A stretch of DNA of 64,000 nt from Xanthomonas sontii (GTDB taxonomy: Bacteria > Pseudomonadota > Gammaproteobacteria > Xanthomonadales > Xanthomonadaceae). Within the stretch, counting starts at the first letter, position 1, and each line of letters begins with the position of its first letter. The translations under genes were made by a program, and so were the position numbers. This document shows, piece after piece, positions 20,757 through 29,852 of this stretch. The notes below the pieces were generated by a model that saw only the letters and a list, made by a program, of their open reading frames with translations, searched no databases and was not told where the DNA came from. The stretch covers positions 2,044,001-2,108,000 of the forward strand of contig NZ_CP132342.1 in NCBI RefSeq assembly GCF_040529055.1, written 5' to 3'.

Positions 20757-23700
20757 CTACTGCCGGATGATGCAGCTGTCCGCGGAGGCGTTGGACGCGC
20801 CCGGGCTGCAGGCGACCGCCGGGGCGCGGATGCCGCCGTCGACGATCAGGATCGAGTCGGTGGCGGCCGTCACGGTGCCGCTGCTGCCGCCATGTGCCGC
20901 GGCCGCCAGTTGCCTGGCCGTCTCCTCGGCCTTTTGCGGACTGGTCTCTGTCGTGCTGCCGGCATCGCTGGTCACCGTGGCGGCGGCGACCGAGGTGTTG
21001 ATCGCCTGCACGGTGGTGGTCGGCAACTGGACAGCGCCGCCGCCATCGCCGTTGCCGGCGACCACGTTCAACAGGCCATCGACGTAGCTGATGGTGTAGT
21101 TGGACAGCCCTGCGCCGGTGGCGCCGGAGGCGGTGATGGCGTAGTTGCCGACCGCGGCGCCGCTGCCGGCACCGGCACTGTTCAGTGCGACGCCGGAGAC
21201 GGTGTCGCGGTTGAGCAGGCCGGAGACACGGTAGCCGGTGAGGGTGGCGGTGCTGCCGACGGTCTTGCTGGCATCGCTGGCGACGATGCGCAAGGTGGCC
21301 GGATCGACGCGGAGGCTGCCGTCGACGTAGCTGACGACGTAGTTGGACAGCCCGGCGCCGGTCGCGCCGGAGGCGGTGATGGCGTAGTTGCCGACCGCGG
21401 CGCCGGCACCGGCGCCGGCGCTGCCCAGGGCGACGCCGGAAACGGTGTCGCCGTTGAGCAGGCCTGAAACGCTGTAGCCACTGAGGTTGATGATGCCGCC
21501 GTAGGTCTTGCTGGCGTCGTTGGCGACGATGCGCAGGGTTGCCGGATCGACGCGCAGGCTGCCGTCGACGTAGCTGACGACGTAGTTGGACAGCCCGGCG
21601 CCGGTCGCGCCGGAGGCGGTGATGGCGTAGTTGCCGACCGCGGCGCCGGCACCGGCACCGGCGCTGCCCAGGGCGACGCCGGAGACGGTGTCGCCGTTGA
21701 GCAGGCCCGAAACGCTGTAGCCGCTGAGGGTGACGGTGCCGCCGTAGGTCTTGTTGGCGTCGTTGGCGACGATGCGCAGCGTCGCCGGATCGACGCGCAG
21801 GCTGCCGTCGACGTAGTTGACGACGTAGTTGGACAGCCCTGCGCCGGTCGCGCCGGAGGCGGTGACGGCATAGTTGCCCACTGCGGCGCCGCTACCGGCG
21901 CCCGCGCTGCCCAGCGCGACCCCGGAGACGCTGTCGCTGCCGATCAGACCGGAAACGCGGTAGCCGCTGAGGTTGAGGGTGCTGCCGTAGGTCTTGGAGC
22001 CCGAGGTCGCCGTCACTGTCAGCGTCGCCGGGGTGATGGCGATGCCGCCGGAGACCACGTAGCCGATGTCGTAGCCCTGCTGCGAGGACGCCAGGCCACC
22101 GATCTGCAGCATGCCGTTGCCGGTGGTATAGCTGCCGACGCCATTGCCTGCGGTCGCGTAGCGCAGCGACGATCCGAACAGCAAGCTGGGGTTGAAGGCG
22201 CCGCCGGCCGTGTAGGACGAGATCGTGCCGCTGACACCGTTGCCGTCGTAGGTCTTGTCGAGCCCGGAGAGGCTGGTGCCGATTGTCAACGGGGTCAGGA
22301 AGCTGCGCAGCAGCGGCGTGCCCATGTGTTCGTACAGGCGCCAGGTCTGGCCGGTGCCGCCGCGGTTGTCGATCGCCCAGCCGGCATCGGTAAACGTGGA
22401 CAGCGTGTTCAACGCGCTCCAGGACCTGCCGCCGCTGATCGCATCGATGCTGCCGGTGTTGCTGCCCGCCAAGCGCAGGCCGGCGTTGATCGGATTACCG
22501 CCGATGTCGGTGGCGAAGAAGCTGGCGTTGATCGTGCCACTGTTGGTGCCGACCAGGCCGCCGACGGCGTTGCTGCCGCCTATGTCGCCGATGGCGTAGC
22601 TGGCGTTGATGATGCCGCCATCGTTATAGCCGACCAGACCGCCGAGATACTGGGTGCCGATCACGCCACGGCCGCCGGCATAGGCCGCGTTGATGGTGCC
22701 GGTCAGGTTGTAACCGACCAGGCCGCCCGCATACTCGGTGGCGGCGATGAAACCAGTGGCATAGACACGGGCCAGACTGCCTCGAGAGTTGTACCCGACC
22801 AGCCCGCCGATGTACCACGTGCCGGAAACATCGCCGACGGCGTAAGCGTCGCTGAGGCTTGTGCTGAAGAGGTTACCGACCAGTCCGCCGACATAGCTGA
22901 CTCCCGATGCGCCACCGGTCGCGTGCGCGTTCGTGATGGTCCCCCTGTTCGCCACTCCGATCAGCCCGCCGACGTAGTTCGAGCCGGAGACGCTCCCGCT
23001 GGCCTGCACATTGGTGAGGGTAGCGGTGGACGCCTGGCCTAGCAGACCGCCCGCATGCGTGGTGGTCGCGGTGACGTTGCCGCTGGCCGAGGCGTTCTGG
23101 ATCTGGCTCTGATTGGCGTTGCCGATCAGCCCGCCGACATGGTCGCCGCTGGCAGTGCTGGTGCTGGTCGCGCTGCCGCTGGCCTGCACGTTGCTGTAGT
23201 TGCCCTGGTAGTCGTTGCCGACCAGGCCGCCGACACTGCTGCCGCCGGAGACCGTGCTCGACGAGGACGACGCGTTGATCGTGCCGCTGGCGTTGCTGCC
23301 GATCAGTCCGCCGACGTAGTTGCCGCTGTAGGGGCCGCCGCTGCCGACCACGTTGCCGCTGGTCTGCGCGCCGGTGATCGTCCCGGCATTGTTGTAGCCG
23401 GTGATGCCGCCGATGAAGTTGCCGGTGCCGCTCATGGTGCCGGTGACGCGGATGCCGCTGAGCGTGCCGGCATTGAAGCCGGCGACGCCGCCCACGTAGG
23501 CGGTGCCGGTGACGGTGGTGCCGGTCAGGGCGAGGTTGAGGATCCGGCTGGCAGCGCCGGTGTTGCCGAACAGGCCGACGTAGGACGTGCCGCCGCGGGC
23601 GATGGTCAGCCCGGAAATGGTGTGGTTTGTGCCATCGAGGCTGCCGGTGAAGGCGTTGTTGCTGTCGCCGACCGGACTGAAGCCGGCGCTGCTCCACATG

Positions 23701-26684
23701 CCGCTGGCGTTGCTGCCGGCGGTCTGGCTGGCATCGATGTCGGCCGACAGGCTGTAGTTGGCCGCCATGTTGTACGCCATCAACTGCAACTGGTGTGCGT
23801 TGCCGATGGTGGTGCTGTACTCGCTGGCCAGGAACGGGCGCGTCTGCCCCTCGATCATGATCCAGGCCGGACTGCCGACGCCATCGCTGGCGACGTAGAC
23901 GTTGCTGGTGCCGGCGAGCAACGCCCAGGTGCCGAGATTGCCGTAGGTGCTGTGGCTGTAACGGTTGTTGCTGCCGAAGCTGGTCAGATTGGTGGCGCTG
24001 CCGCCGCCTCCGCTGCTGATGGCATTGGCCTGGCCGGTGCTGTCGACGTCCCACGACGCATTGCTGACGCTGCCCGAATTGGCGCCGATCAGTCCGCCCA
24101 CGTTGTTGTTGTTGGTGCTGATGACGGCACCCGTGGCGTAGCTGTTGCTGACGCTGCTGGAGCTGACGCTGGCACCGCCCGCATTATTGACGCCCACGAG
24201 CCCGCCCACCGAGGCCGTTGCGGTGACGCTGCCGGTGGCGTAGGTGTTGGTGATGGTGCTCTGGTAGTTCATGCCGACCAGCCCGCCGACCATGGAACTG
24301 CTGCCGGTCACGCTGCCGGTGGCGTAGCTGTTCTTGATCGAGCCGGCGTTCTGGTTGGTTCCGACGAGGCCGCCGACGGAACTGGTGCCGCTCACGGTGC
24401 TGGTGGAATACGTGTTGGTCAGGCTGCCGCCGTCGTTGTAGCCGACCAGGCCGCCGGTGTTGCTGGAGCTGCCGGTCACGCTGCCGGTGCTGTGGGAATT
24501 GCGGATCGTGGCGCCGACGTTGTTGCCCGCTACGCCGCCGACGGTGTTTTGCCCGTTGACGCTGCCGTTGAACACGCCATTGTCGATCAAACCCAGGTTG
24601 TAGCCGGCCAATCCGCCGATGCCGCCCGAGGTGCCGCTCACCACGCCGTCGACGGTGACGTTCTTGATCGCGCCCTGGCCGTAGCCGACCAGGCCGCCGA
24701 CGTAATAGCCGCCGGAGATGGAGACGTTGCCCAGGTGCACATCGCGGATGAGGCTGTTGCTGCTGGTGGTGCCGAACAGGCCGACGTAGCCGCTGGCGCC
24801 GGAGATGGTCAGGTTGTTGATGCTGTGGCCCAGGCCGGCCAGCTTGCTCTGGAAGGAGGACACCAGGGCGCTGCTGCGGGTGACGCCGGCCAGGTCGATG
24901 TCCTGGGCCAACGCATAGGCGCCCGGGCTGTTGAAATAGGTGGCCGCGTCGGCCAGCGAGTGGATCAGCGTGTACGCCTGCCCGTTGATCGCCAGGCTGG
25001 CGTGCGCGCCGCCGAGCGAGACGGGGGTGTTGACGTAGTAGTCGCCCGTGCCGCCGACGGTGCCGTTGTCGGTGTAGCCGCCGTAGTTGAGCACCAGGCC
25101 GGCCGTGTTGCCGGTGGCGGTGACGGCGGCATTGAGATAGATGCTGTGGTAGGCGTCCAGGGTCAGCGTGGAGTTGCCGCTCCAGCCGATCGCCGCATTG
25201 ACGTTGATGTCGCCGCTGCCGTTGCTCACGGTGCCCGGGCCGCTGGCGTTGGTGCTGGAGGTGAGCAGGGTGACGTTGGTGCCGCCGTTCAACGCGCCGC
25301 TGATGGTGCTGGCGGCCGCGCTGTCCACGGTCAGGTCTTCCGGATCGACCAGCCAGGTGCCGGCGCTGCCGTGGCCGGCGCCCTTGGCGCCGACGGCGAT
25401 GCCGGAGAAGTCGACGGTGTGGCCGCTGGTTTCGAGCAGGCCGCCGTTGCCGCTGCCGGCCGCATCGGCGCGCAACGCGCCGTGCACCGCGGTGTGGCCA
25501 TCGGACCAGACCACGATGGAGCCGCCGTTGCCCTGGCCGGTCGCGCTGGCATCGAGCAGCGCGCCGTCGGCGACCGTGGCCGCACTGGCGTGTTGCAACT
25601 GTTCGCCGCCCTGGTAGCCGCCGCCGATGCGCACGCTGCCGCCGGCCGCGGTGCCGCTGGCGTCGATGCGGCCAGCGACGTTCACCGCGCCATCGGACAG
25701 CACCTGCACGCTGCCGCCGCGGGTGCCGGAGACATCGATGCGGCCGCTGCTGGCCACGTCGCCGCCGCTGCCGACCAGGCGCACGCTGCCGCCGGAGGTG
25801 TCGATGCCGGTGGCTTCGAGCGCGCCGGTGTTGTTGACCAGCAACTGCGACAGCCCGGTGCTGCCGGCCTGCAGCAGGATCTGCCCGCCATTGGCGCGCA
25901 GCGTGCCGCTGTTCTCCACCGCCGCCGCCGCGCCGTCCACCGACTGGCTGGCCGCCGCGACCATCTGCATGCCGATCGCGCCGGCCGCGTCCATGGTCAC
26001 CTTGACCTGATCGGCGGAGAGCAGGCGGATGGCGCCGCCGTCGGCGCTGATGCTGCCGCGGTTGGCGACATGGTTGCCGACGAGATTGACCGAGCCGCCG
26101 TTGCCGGCGCGGATGCTGCCCTGGTTGACCACGCTGGCGGCGCCATGGTCGCCCCGCGCGAGCAGGTAGCCGCTGTCGTCGTCGCCGGCCAGGCCCAGCG
26201 AACTGGCGACCAGGCCGCCGACGTTCACCTGCGCGTGGTTGCCGAACAGGATGCCGGCGGAGTTGATCAGGAACACATTGCCGTTGGCGCGCAGGCTGCC
26301 GTCGATCACGCTGGCGCCGCGGCTGGCATCGATCAGGTTGAGCGCCACCGCCGAGCTGGACGGCTGCACGAACACCACGCTGGCGTCCTTGCCGACGTTG
26401 AAGCTGTTCCAGTTCAGCACCGCCTTGGCCGCGTTCTGGTCGATCTGCAGCGTGCCGCCGTTCTGCGACACGGTGGCGCCGGTGGCGCTGGACAGCGACG
26501 GCACGCCGCTGGCGTGAGCCGGCGCGGCCAGCGCACAGGCCAGGGCGAAGGGCAGCAGCGGCGCGGCCAGACGCGCCGCGCCGGTGCCGGTGCCGGTGGC
26601 GCCGGCGTGGCCGGTGGCGACTTCGGAGGCGACCTGGAGCACGCCGAGGTGGCGGTTGAAGACGAGGCGGTAGATGCGGTTCAT
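20757..26684 (-). CDS. Two-partner secretion exoprotein (FHA/HMW-like adhesin, TpsA)
   Basis: This 1,975-residue protein opens with an extended signal peptide (MNRIYRLVFNRHLGVLQVASE, then a hydrophobic stretch ending AHA). The TPS secretion domain spans about 60-300 and contains NVFLINSAGILFG. A right-handed beta-helix-type region follows, then about 20 GLUG-type motifs (VGGLVGYN and variants). Four near-identical 81-residue MBG-like repeats come next, and a short tail ends in a cysteine pair 12 residues apart. It should be exported by the TpsB protein encoded 13 bases upstream. It is probably a surface adhesin; the C-terminal cysteines suggest HMW1-like tethering, which is inference. No protease or toxin domain is visible at the C terminus. 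Confidence 0.92.
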   Translation of the reverse strand: MNRIYRLVFNRHLGVLQVASEVATGHAGATGTGTGAARLAAPLLPFALACALAAPAHASGVPSLSSATGATVSQNGGTLQIDQNAAKAVLNWNSFNVGKDASVVFVQPSSSAVALNLIDASRGASVIDGSLRANGNVFLINSAGILFGNHAQVNVGGLVASSLGLAGDDDSGYLLARGDHGAASVVNQGSIRAGNGGSVNLVGNHVANRGSISADGGAIRLLSADQVKVTMDAAGAIGMQMVAAASQSVDGAAAAVENSGTLRANGGQILLQAGSTGLSQLLVNNTGALEATGIDTSGGSVRLVGSGGDVASSGRIDVSGTRGGSVQVLSDGAVNVAGRIDASGTAAGGSVRIGGGYQGGEQLQHASAATVADGALLDASATGQGNGGSIVVWSDGHTAVHGALRADAAGSGNGGLLETSGHTVDFSGIAVGAKGAGHGSAGTWLVDPEDLTVDSAAASTISGALNGGTNVTLLTSSTNASGPGTVSNGSGDINVNAAIGWSGNSTLTLDAYHSIYLNAAVTATGNTAGLVLNYGGYTDNGTVGGTGDYYVNTPVSLGGAHASLAINGQAYTLIHSLADAATYFNSPGAYALAQDIDLAGVTRSSALVSSFQSKLAGLGHSINNLTISGASGYVGLFGTTSSNSLIRDVHLGNVSISGGYYVGGLVGYGQGAIKNVTVDGVVSGTSGGIGGLAGYNLGLIDNGVFNGSVNGQNTVGGVAGNNVGATIRNSHSTGSVTGSSSNTGGLVGYNDGGSLTNTYSTSTVSGTSSVGGLVGTNQNAGSIKNSYATGSVTGSSSMVGGLVGMNYQSTITNTYATGSVTATASVGGLVGVNNAGGASVSSSSVSNSYATGAVISTNNNNVGGLIGANSGSVSNASWDVDSTGQANAISSGGGGSATNLTSFGSNNRYSHSTYGNLGTWALLAGTSNVYVASDGVGSPAWIMIEGQTRPFLASEYSTTIGNAHQLQLMAYNMAANYSLSADIDASQTAGSNASGMWSSAGFSPVGDSNNAFTGSLDGTNHTISGLTIARGGTSYVGLFGNTGAASRILNLALTGTTVTGTAYVGGVAGFNAGTLSGIRVTGTMSGTGNFIGGITGYNNAGTITGAQTSGNVVGSGGPYSGNYVGGLIGSNASGTINASSSSSTVSGGSSVGGLVGNDYQGNYSNVQASGSATSTSTASGDHVGGLIGNANQSQIQNASASGNVTATTTHAGGLLGQASTATLTNVQASGSVSGSNYVGGLIGVANRGTITNAHATGGASGVSYVGGLVGNLFSTSLSDAYAVGDVSGTWYIGGLVGYNSRGSLARVYATGFIAATEYAGGLVGYNLTGTINAAYAGGRGVIGTQYLGGLVGYNDGGIINASYAIGDIGGSNAVGGLVGTNSGTINASFFATDIGGNPINAGLRLAGSNTGSIDAISGGRSWSALNTLSTFTDAGWAIDNRGGTGQTWRLYEHMGTPLLRSFLTPLTIGTSLSGLDKTYDGNGVSGTISSYTAGGAFNPSLLFGSSLRYATAGNGVGSYTTGNGMLQIGGLASSQQGYDIGYVVSGGIAITPATLTVTATSGSKTYGSTLNLSGYRVSGLIGSDSVSGVALGSAGAGSGAAVGNYAVTASGATGAGLSNYVVNYVDGSLRVDPATLRIVANDANKTYGGTVTLSGYSVSGLLNGDTVSGVALGSAGAGAGAAVGNYAITASGATGAGLSNYVVSYVDGSLRVDPATLRIVANDASKTYGGIINLSGYSVSGLLNGDTVSGVALGSAGAGAGAAVGNYAITASGATGAGLSNYVVSYVDGSLRVDPATLRIVASDASKTVGSTATLTGYRVSGLLNRDTVSGVALNSAGAGSGAAVGNYAITASGATGAGLSNYTISYVDGLLNVVAGNGDGGGAVQLPTTTVQAINTSVAAATVTSDAGSTTETSPQKAEETARQLAAAAHGGSSGTVTAATDSILIVDGGIRAPAVACSPGASNASADSCIIRQ
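21063..22034 (-). repeat. Four tandem 243-bp repeats in the exoprotein gene
   Basis: The repeat unit is exactly 243 bp (81 residues). The same landmark occurs at about 21078, 21321, 21564 and 21807. Each unit contains TYGG(S/T), SVSGLL and GLSNYVV, as in MBG/YDG repeats. The central two units are nearly identical in DNA, which suggests recent unequal exchange or gene conversion. Confidence 0.9.
22560..24850 (-). repeat. GLUG-motif repeat region of the exoprotein
   Basis: About 20 imperfect repeats of roughly 25-40 residues carry GGLVG/GGLIG/GGVAG cores and an intervening strand such as SYATGSVTG. They fall in two blocks (8 and 12 motifs) split by a non-repeated stretch near 23500-24070. Such repeats form elongated stalk-like beta structures. 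Confidence 0.85.
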
Positions 26685-26697
26685 GGAGATCCCCAGG

Positions 26698-28398
26698 TCA
26701 GAAGGTCAGGCCGAAGCGGGCCCAGTAGCGCACATCCTTGCCGTCGCCCGGCTTGGTGGTGCCGGTGGGCTTGGCCGCGGCCAGATCGAACGAGAGTCCG
26801 TGCCAGTCGGGCAGCCGGAAGCTGAGGCCGACGCCGGCGCCCTCGAAGGTGGTGACGCTGTCGTACACCGCGCGGTTGGCGCCGTTCGGGTAGACCCGGC
26901 CGTAGTCGTAGAACACGCTGGCGGTCAGCAGCTGACCCCAGGCGTGGCCGCCGAACGGCGAGGCGGCGCTGGCGAAGCCTGGTGCGTCCACCTGGTACTC
27001 CAGGCCGGAGTCGAAGCCGCGGTCGCCGAGCGCGGCGCCGAGCGGGAAGGCGCGCACGCTGGTCGGTCCGCCCAGCGAGAACTGCTCCAGCGGGGTCAGG
27101 GTGTCGTCGCTGTACTGGCCGTTGACGCGCAGCTGCAGGCGTTGCGTGGCGGTCAGCCCCTGCAGCCGGGTGTAGCTCAGGCGCGCGACGGTGAAGTGGC
27201 GGTCGTGGCGGGCGTACAGGTAATCGGTCTGCGGCGAATCGTCGTCGAGCGCGCCGCGCACGCTGAGCTGCAGCAGGTCGATGGCGTGGAGCCGGCGGTC
27301 GTCGTGGCGCACGCTGGTGCCGAGTTCGGCCACGTCGAATTTCTGCTTGGACAGCAGCACGCCCAGGCCCTGCAGGCGCGAGCTTTCCTTGACCAGGTGC
27401 AGCCAGCTCTGCACGCGCCAGGCATCGGAATTGACGAACTTCCAGTCCAGGCCCAGCGCGCTCTGCTGGGTCGGGCCCTGGATGTCGAGCGCGGCGAACG
27501 CGCCGTTGTCGAGGTTGACCACGCTGCGCGTGTAGGACGCGCTGGCGCTGAGGCCGTCGACGCCGGCGATCGGCACCTGGTAGGCGAGGCTGCCCTGCCA
27601 GGTATTGGCCGGATCCAGCGCATAGGCGTAGCTGGCGGACAGGTGGTCGCCCAGACCGAGCGGGTTGTTCCAGTCCACACCCACCTGGGCGCGGTAGCGG
27701 CCGATGCTCGGGGTGCCGTAGTTGCTGGCGCCGACGCTGACCTGCAGCGGGCGCTCCTCGCTGGCCTGGATCACCACGTCGGTCTCGCCGGGGTTGGCGC
27801 CGGGCTTGAGCACGGAGGTGGCGGACACGCCCGGCAGGTCGCGGGTGTACAGCAGCGCCGACTGCAGATCCTGCTGGCGCAGGATCTGGCCCTGCAGGGC
27901 CAGGGCAGGGCTGGCGATCAGGCGGTCGTCGTAGCGGCGCGCGCCCTCGACGGTGATCTTGCCGACCCGGCCTTCGACCACGCGGATCTCGACCACCTGG
28001 TCCGGCCCCAGGGTCTGCACCGGCAGATATGCCCGGGCGACCAGGAAGCCGGCCTGGCGGTAGGCCTGGGTCAGCGTGTCGGCGATCTGCTGCAGTTGCG
28101 CGAAGCTGAGCTGGGCCGGCAGCGTGCCGCCGCCGAGTGCGCGCAGGCGGGCGTCGGCCAGCGCCTGCAGGCGCGCCGGATCGATCTGCTCGCGCGGATG
28201 GTCGCCGACGCCAGTGACGCGGATCGCCTGTACCGCGATCGGCGCCGCGGCGTCGTTGGTGCTGGTACCGGTGGCCGGGGCGGCCTCCTGGGCCAGCGCC
28301 GTCGCGCAGGTCAGCGTCAAGGCCAGGCCGGCGGCCCACGGAAGCACGAACAGGGCATTCGCCAGCGTACTCGGACGCGGACGGCAAGAAATCGTCAT
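26698..28398 (-). CDS. Two-partner secretion transporter (ShlB/FhaC/HecB family, TpsB)
   Basis: This 566-residue outer-membrane protein has a signal peptide (ending ALAQE), two POTRA-type domains (about 55-205, including AYRQAGFLVARAYLP and EIRVVEGRVG), and a C-terminal 16-strand barrel of the BamA/Omp85 superfamily ending in Phe. The conserved loop motif VRAFP, equivalent to VRGY/F of loop L6, is present. It exports the large exoprotein encoded immediately downstream. Only 13 bases separate the genes, so they form one operon in the order tpsB-tpsA. Confidence 0.92.
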   Translation of the reverse strand: MTISCRPRPSTLANALFVLPWAAGLALTLTCATALAQEAAPATGTSTNDAAAPIAVQAIRVTGVGDHPREQIDPARLQALADARLRALGGGTLPAQLSFAQLQQIADTLTQAYRQAGFLVARAYLPVQTLGPDQVVEIRVVEGRVGKITVEGARRYDDRLIASPALALQGQILRQQDLQSALLYTRDLPGVSATSVLKPGANPGETDVVIQASEERPLQVSVGASNYGTPSIGRYRAQVGVDWNNPLGLGDHLSASYAYALDPANTWQGSLAYQVPIAGVDGLSASASYTRSVVNLDNGAFAALDIQGPTQQSALGLDWKFVNSDAWRVQSWLHLVKESSRLQGLGVLLSKQKFDVAELGTSVRHDDRRLHAIDLLQLSVRGALDDDSPQTDYLYARHDRHFTVARLSYTRLQGLTATQRLQLRVNGQYSDDTLTPLEQFSLGGPTSVRAFPLGAALGDRGFDSGLEYQVDAPGFASAASPFGGHAWGQLLTASVFYDYGRVYPNGANRAVYDSVTTFEGAGVGLSFRLPDWHGLSFDLAAAKPTGTTKPGDGKDVRYWARFGLTF

Positions 28399-28456
28399 GG
28401 TGTTAAGGTGGCGTTAGGGTTGAGGCTCGCGCAATGTAGCCTTCCCACCGCCGATC

Positions 28457-28476
28457 AATCTGAGCGAATCTGAGCG
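28457..28476. promoter_or_regulatory. Direct repeat upstream of the secretion operon
   Basis: The 10-mer AATCTGAGCG occurs twice in tandem, 59-78 bases before the tpsB start. It could be a pair of regulator sites. Nearby, 28500-28516 is a 17-base palindrome with 8-bp arms. Confidence 0.4.
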
Positions 28477-28499
28477 CGCGATCACTCTTTGCACGGCCC

Positions 28500-28516
28500 C
28501 CCGACACGGTGTCGGG
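28500..28516. repeat. 17-base palindrome
   Basis: CCCGACAC-G-GTGTCGGG is a perfect palindrome around one central base in the 266-base gap between tpsB and the macro-domain gene. It is compatible with an operator. I see no other element in this gap apart from the direct repeat next to it. Confidence 0.45.
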
Positions 28517-28664
28517 ATAATCCCCACAGCACGCTGTGCCAGCGCCGGGCGCTGGGCGGCCGCCATCTCAGTGAATCAGGGCGTGCCTGCGCCCGGGTGG
28601 AACGCAGGCCCTGTGGTGATTCGCGGGTAGTCGCCGGATCTCTGAGAGCGTCCGGGTCGACCGC

Positions 28665-29207
28665 TCAGGCTGCAGTGGCGCACTGCGCGTCGCGCAACGC
28701 CTGCCGGTACGCCTTGGCGGTGGCGTCGTTGTAGGCCACCAGGATGATCCGCTTGGGCACCGCATGCGCGCGCTGCCAGGCGTCGGTCTCGGCCACCGCG
28801 ATACGCGCGGCCTGGTGCAGCGGGTAACCGTAGACGCCGCAGCTGATCGCCGGAAACGCCACCGAGTGCAGGCCCATCTGCTCGGCCAGGCGCAGGGCGC
28901 GCCAGTAGCAGTTTGCGAGCAAGGCCGGTTCGTTGTGGGCGCCGTCGCGCCACACCGGACCGACGGTATGCAGCACGTGCCGCGCCTTGAGCTGGTGACC
29001 CGCGGTGGCGCGCACCTCGCCGACCGGGCAGCGTACGCCCGGCTTGAGTTCCGGCAGGCGCCGGCATTCTTCCAGCAGTTCCGGGCCGGCGGCACGGTGG
29101 ATGGCGCCGTCCACGCCGCCGCCACCGAGCAGGGACTCGTTGGCGGCGTTGACGATCGCGTCCACGTCGAGCTGGGTGATGTCGCCTTGCCAGATTTCGA
29201 TCTTCAT
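28665..29207 (-). CDS. Macro-domain protein, probable O-acetyl-ADP-ribose deacetylase
   Basis: This 180-residue protein is a single macro domain of the YmdB type. The ADP-ribose pocket is shown by [27 protein letters not shown] and [12 protein letters not shown]. These proteins remove ADP-ribose from acidic residues or deacetylate O-acetyl-ADP-ribose, and YmdB also modulates RNase III in E. coli. The ATG at 29207 gives the standard N terminus [11 protein letters not shown]. It appears monocistronic. No ADP-ribosyltransferase gene is evident nearby. Confidence 0.93.
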   Translation of the reverse strand: MKIEIWQGDITQLDVDAIVNAANESLLGGGGVDGAIHRAAGPELLEECRRLPELKPGVRCPVGEVRATAGHQLKARHVLHTVGPVWRDGAHNEPALLANCYWRALRLAEQMGLHSVAFPAISCGVYGYPLHQAARIAVAETDAWQRAHAVPKRIILVAYNDATAKAYRQALRDAQCATAA

Positions 29208-29332
29208 GCGCCGATCTTTAGGGGAGCCGAATGATGGATGCGTGAGGGTGTCGCCACCGCCGCCGCGCGCTGCCACGGCCGCTTAACCGGCCAGCGGCAA
29301 GACTGACGCGCTCCCATCTCAGCACTTGCGAC

Positions 29333-29830
29333 ATGAACCCGAACCCGCCGCCGCCACAGGTCGCCGATGCCCTCGCGCAGGGCCAGATCATCAAAGCGAT
29401 CAAGCTGCTGCGCGCGCACAGCGGCATGGACCTGCGCAGTGCGAAGGAGCAGGTCGATGCCTGGCTGCTGGCCGGCGCGGCGCGCACGGTGACGGAGATG
29501 CTCGACCGCCACGCCTCCGCTGCCGCAGCAGGCGCGACACCGGCAACGTCGGCCCCGGCGCAAACGCCGACCGAGGAACGGCGCCTGCCTCCGGCGGCGG
29601 AACTGGCGCTGCGCCGCGGCGAGCGGCGCACGGCTGCCAAGCTGGTGTTCGAGCACTATCCGGACATGTCGCTGCGCGAGGCACTGGAGATGGTGCAGCG
29701 GCATCTGCGCTCGGCGCCGACGCTGGGGGCTGCCTCGACCGTGGCCGCCGGCGACCGTGGTGGGGCCTGGCGTTGGGTGCTGCTGGCGCTGTTGCTGGCT
29801 GCGGCGGCGGCCTGGTGGCTGGCGCGCTGA
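29333..29830 (+). CDS. L7/L12 C-terminal-like domain membrane-anchored protein
   Basis: This 165-residue protein has a segment at residues 17-45 (GQIIKAIKLLRAHSGMDLRSA) that closely resembles the ribosomal protein L7/L12 C-terminal helix pattern. A weaker second copy lies at about 95-125 (GERRTAAKLVFEHYPDMSLREA). The two are separated by an Ala/Pro/Thr linker. A hydrophobic helix at 145-163 ends the protein, which should therefore be tail-anchored in the inner membrane. Small proteins of this sort occur in several bacteria, but their role is unknown. It is not a ribosomal protein gene, given its position and linker. Confidence 0.7.
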   Translation: MNPNPPPPQVADALAQGQIIKAIKLLRAHSGMDLRSAKEQVDAWLLAGAARTVTEMLDRHASAAAAGATPATSAPAQTPTEERRLPPAAELALRRGERRTAAKLVFEHYPDMSLREALEMVQRHLRSAPTLGAASTVAAGDRGGAWRWVLLALLLAAAAAWWLAR

Positions 29831-29852
29831 GGCATGCCGACGCGGCCAGTGG

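Noticed and set aside
21063..22034. CRISPR-like regular repeats
   Set aside because: The 243-bp period is in frame within a large protein and has no spacers.
23055..26825. A 1,256-codon plus-strand frame opposite the exoprotein
   Set aside because: Ala/Gly/Val-rich antisense image of the repeats; no start signal or domain.
29333..29830. Ribosomal protein L7/L12 gene
   Set aside because: It has a membrane tail, two degenerate copies of one motif and no ribosomal neighbours.
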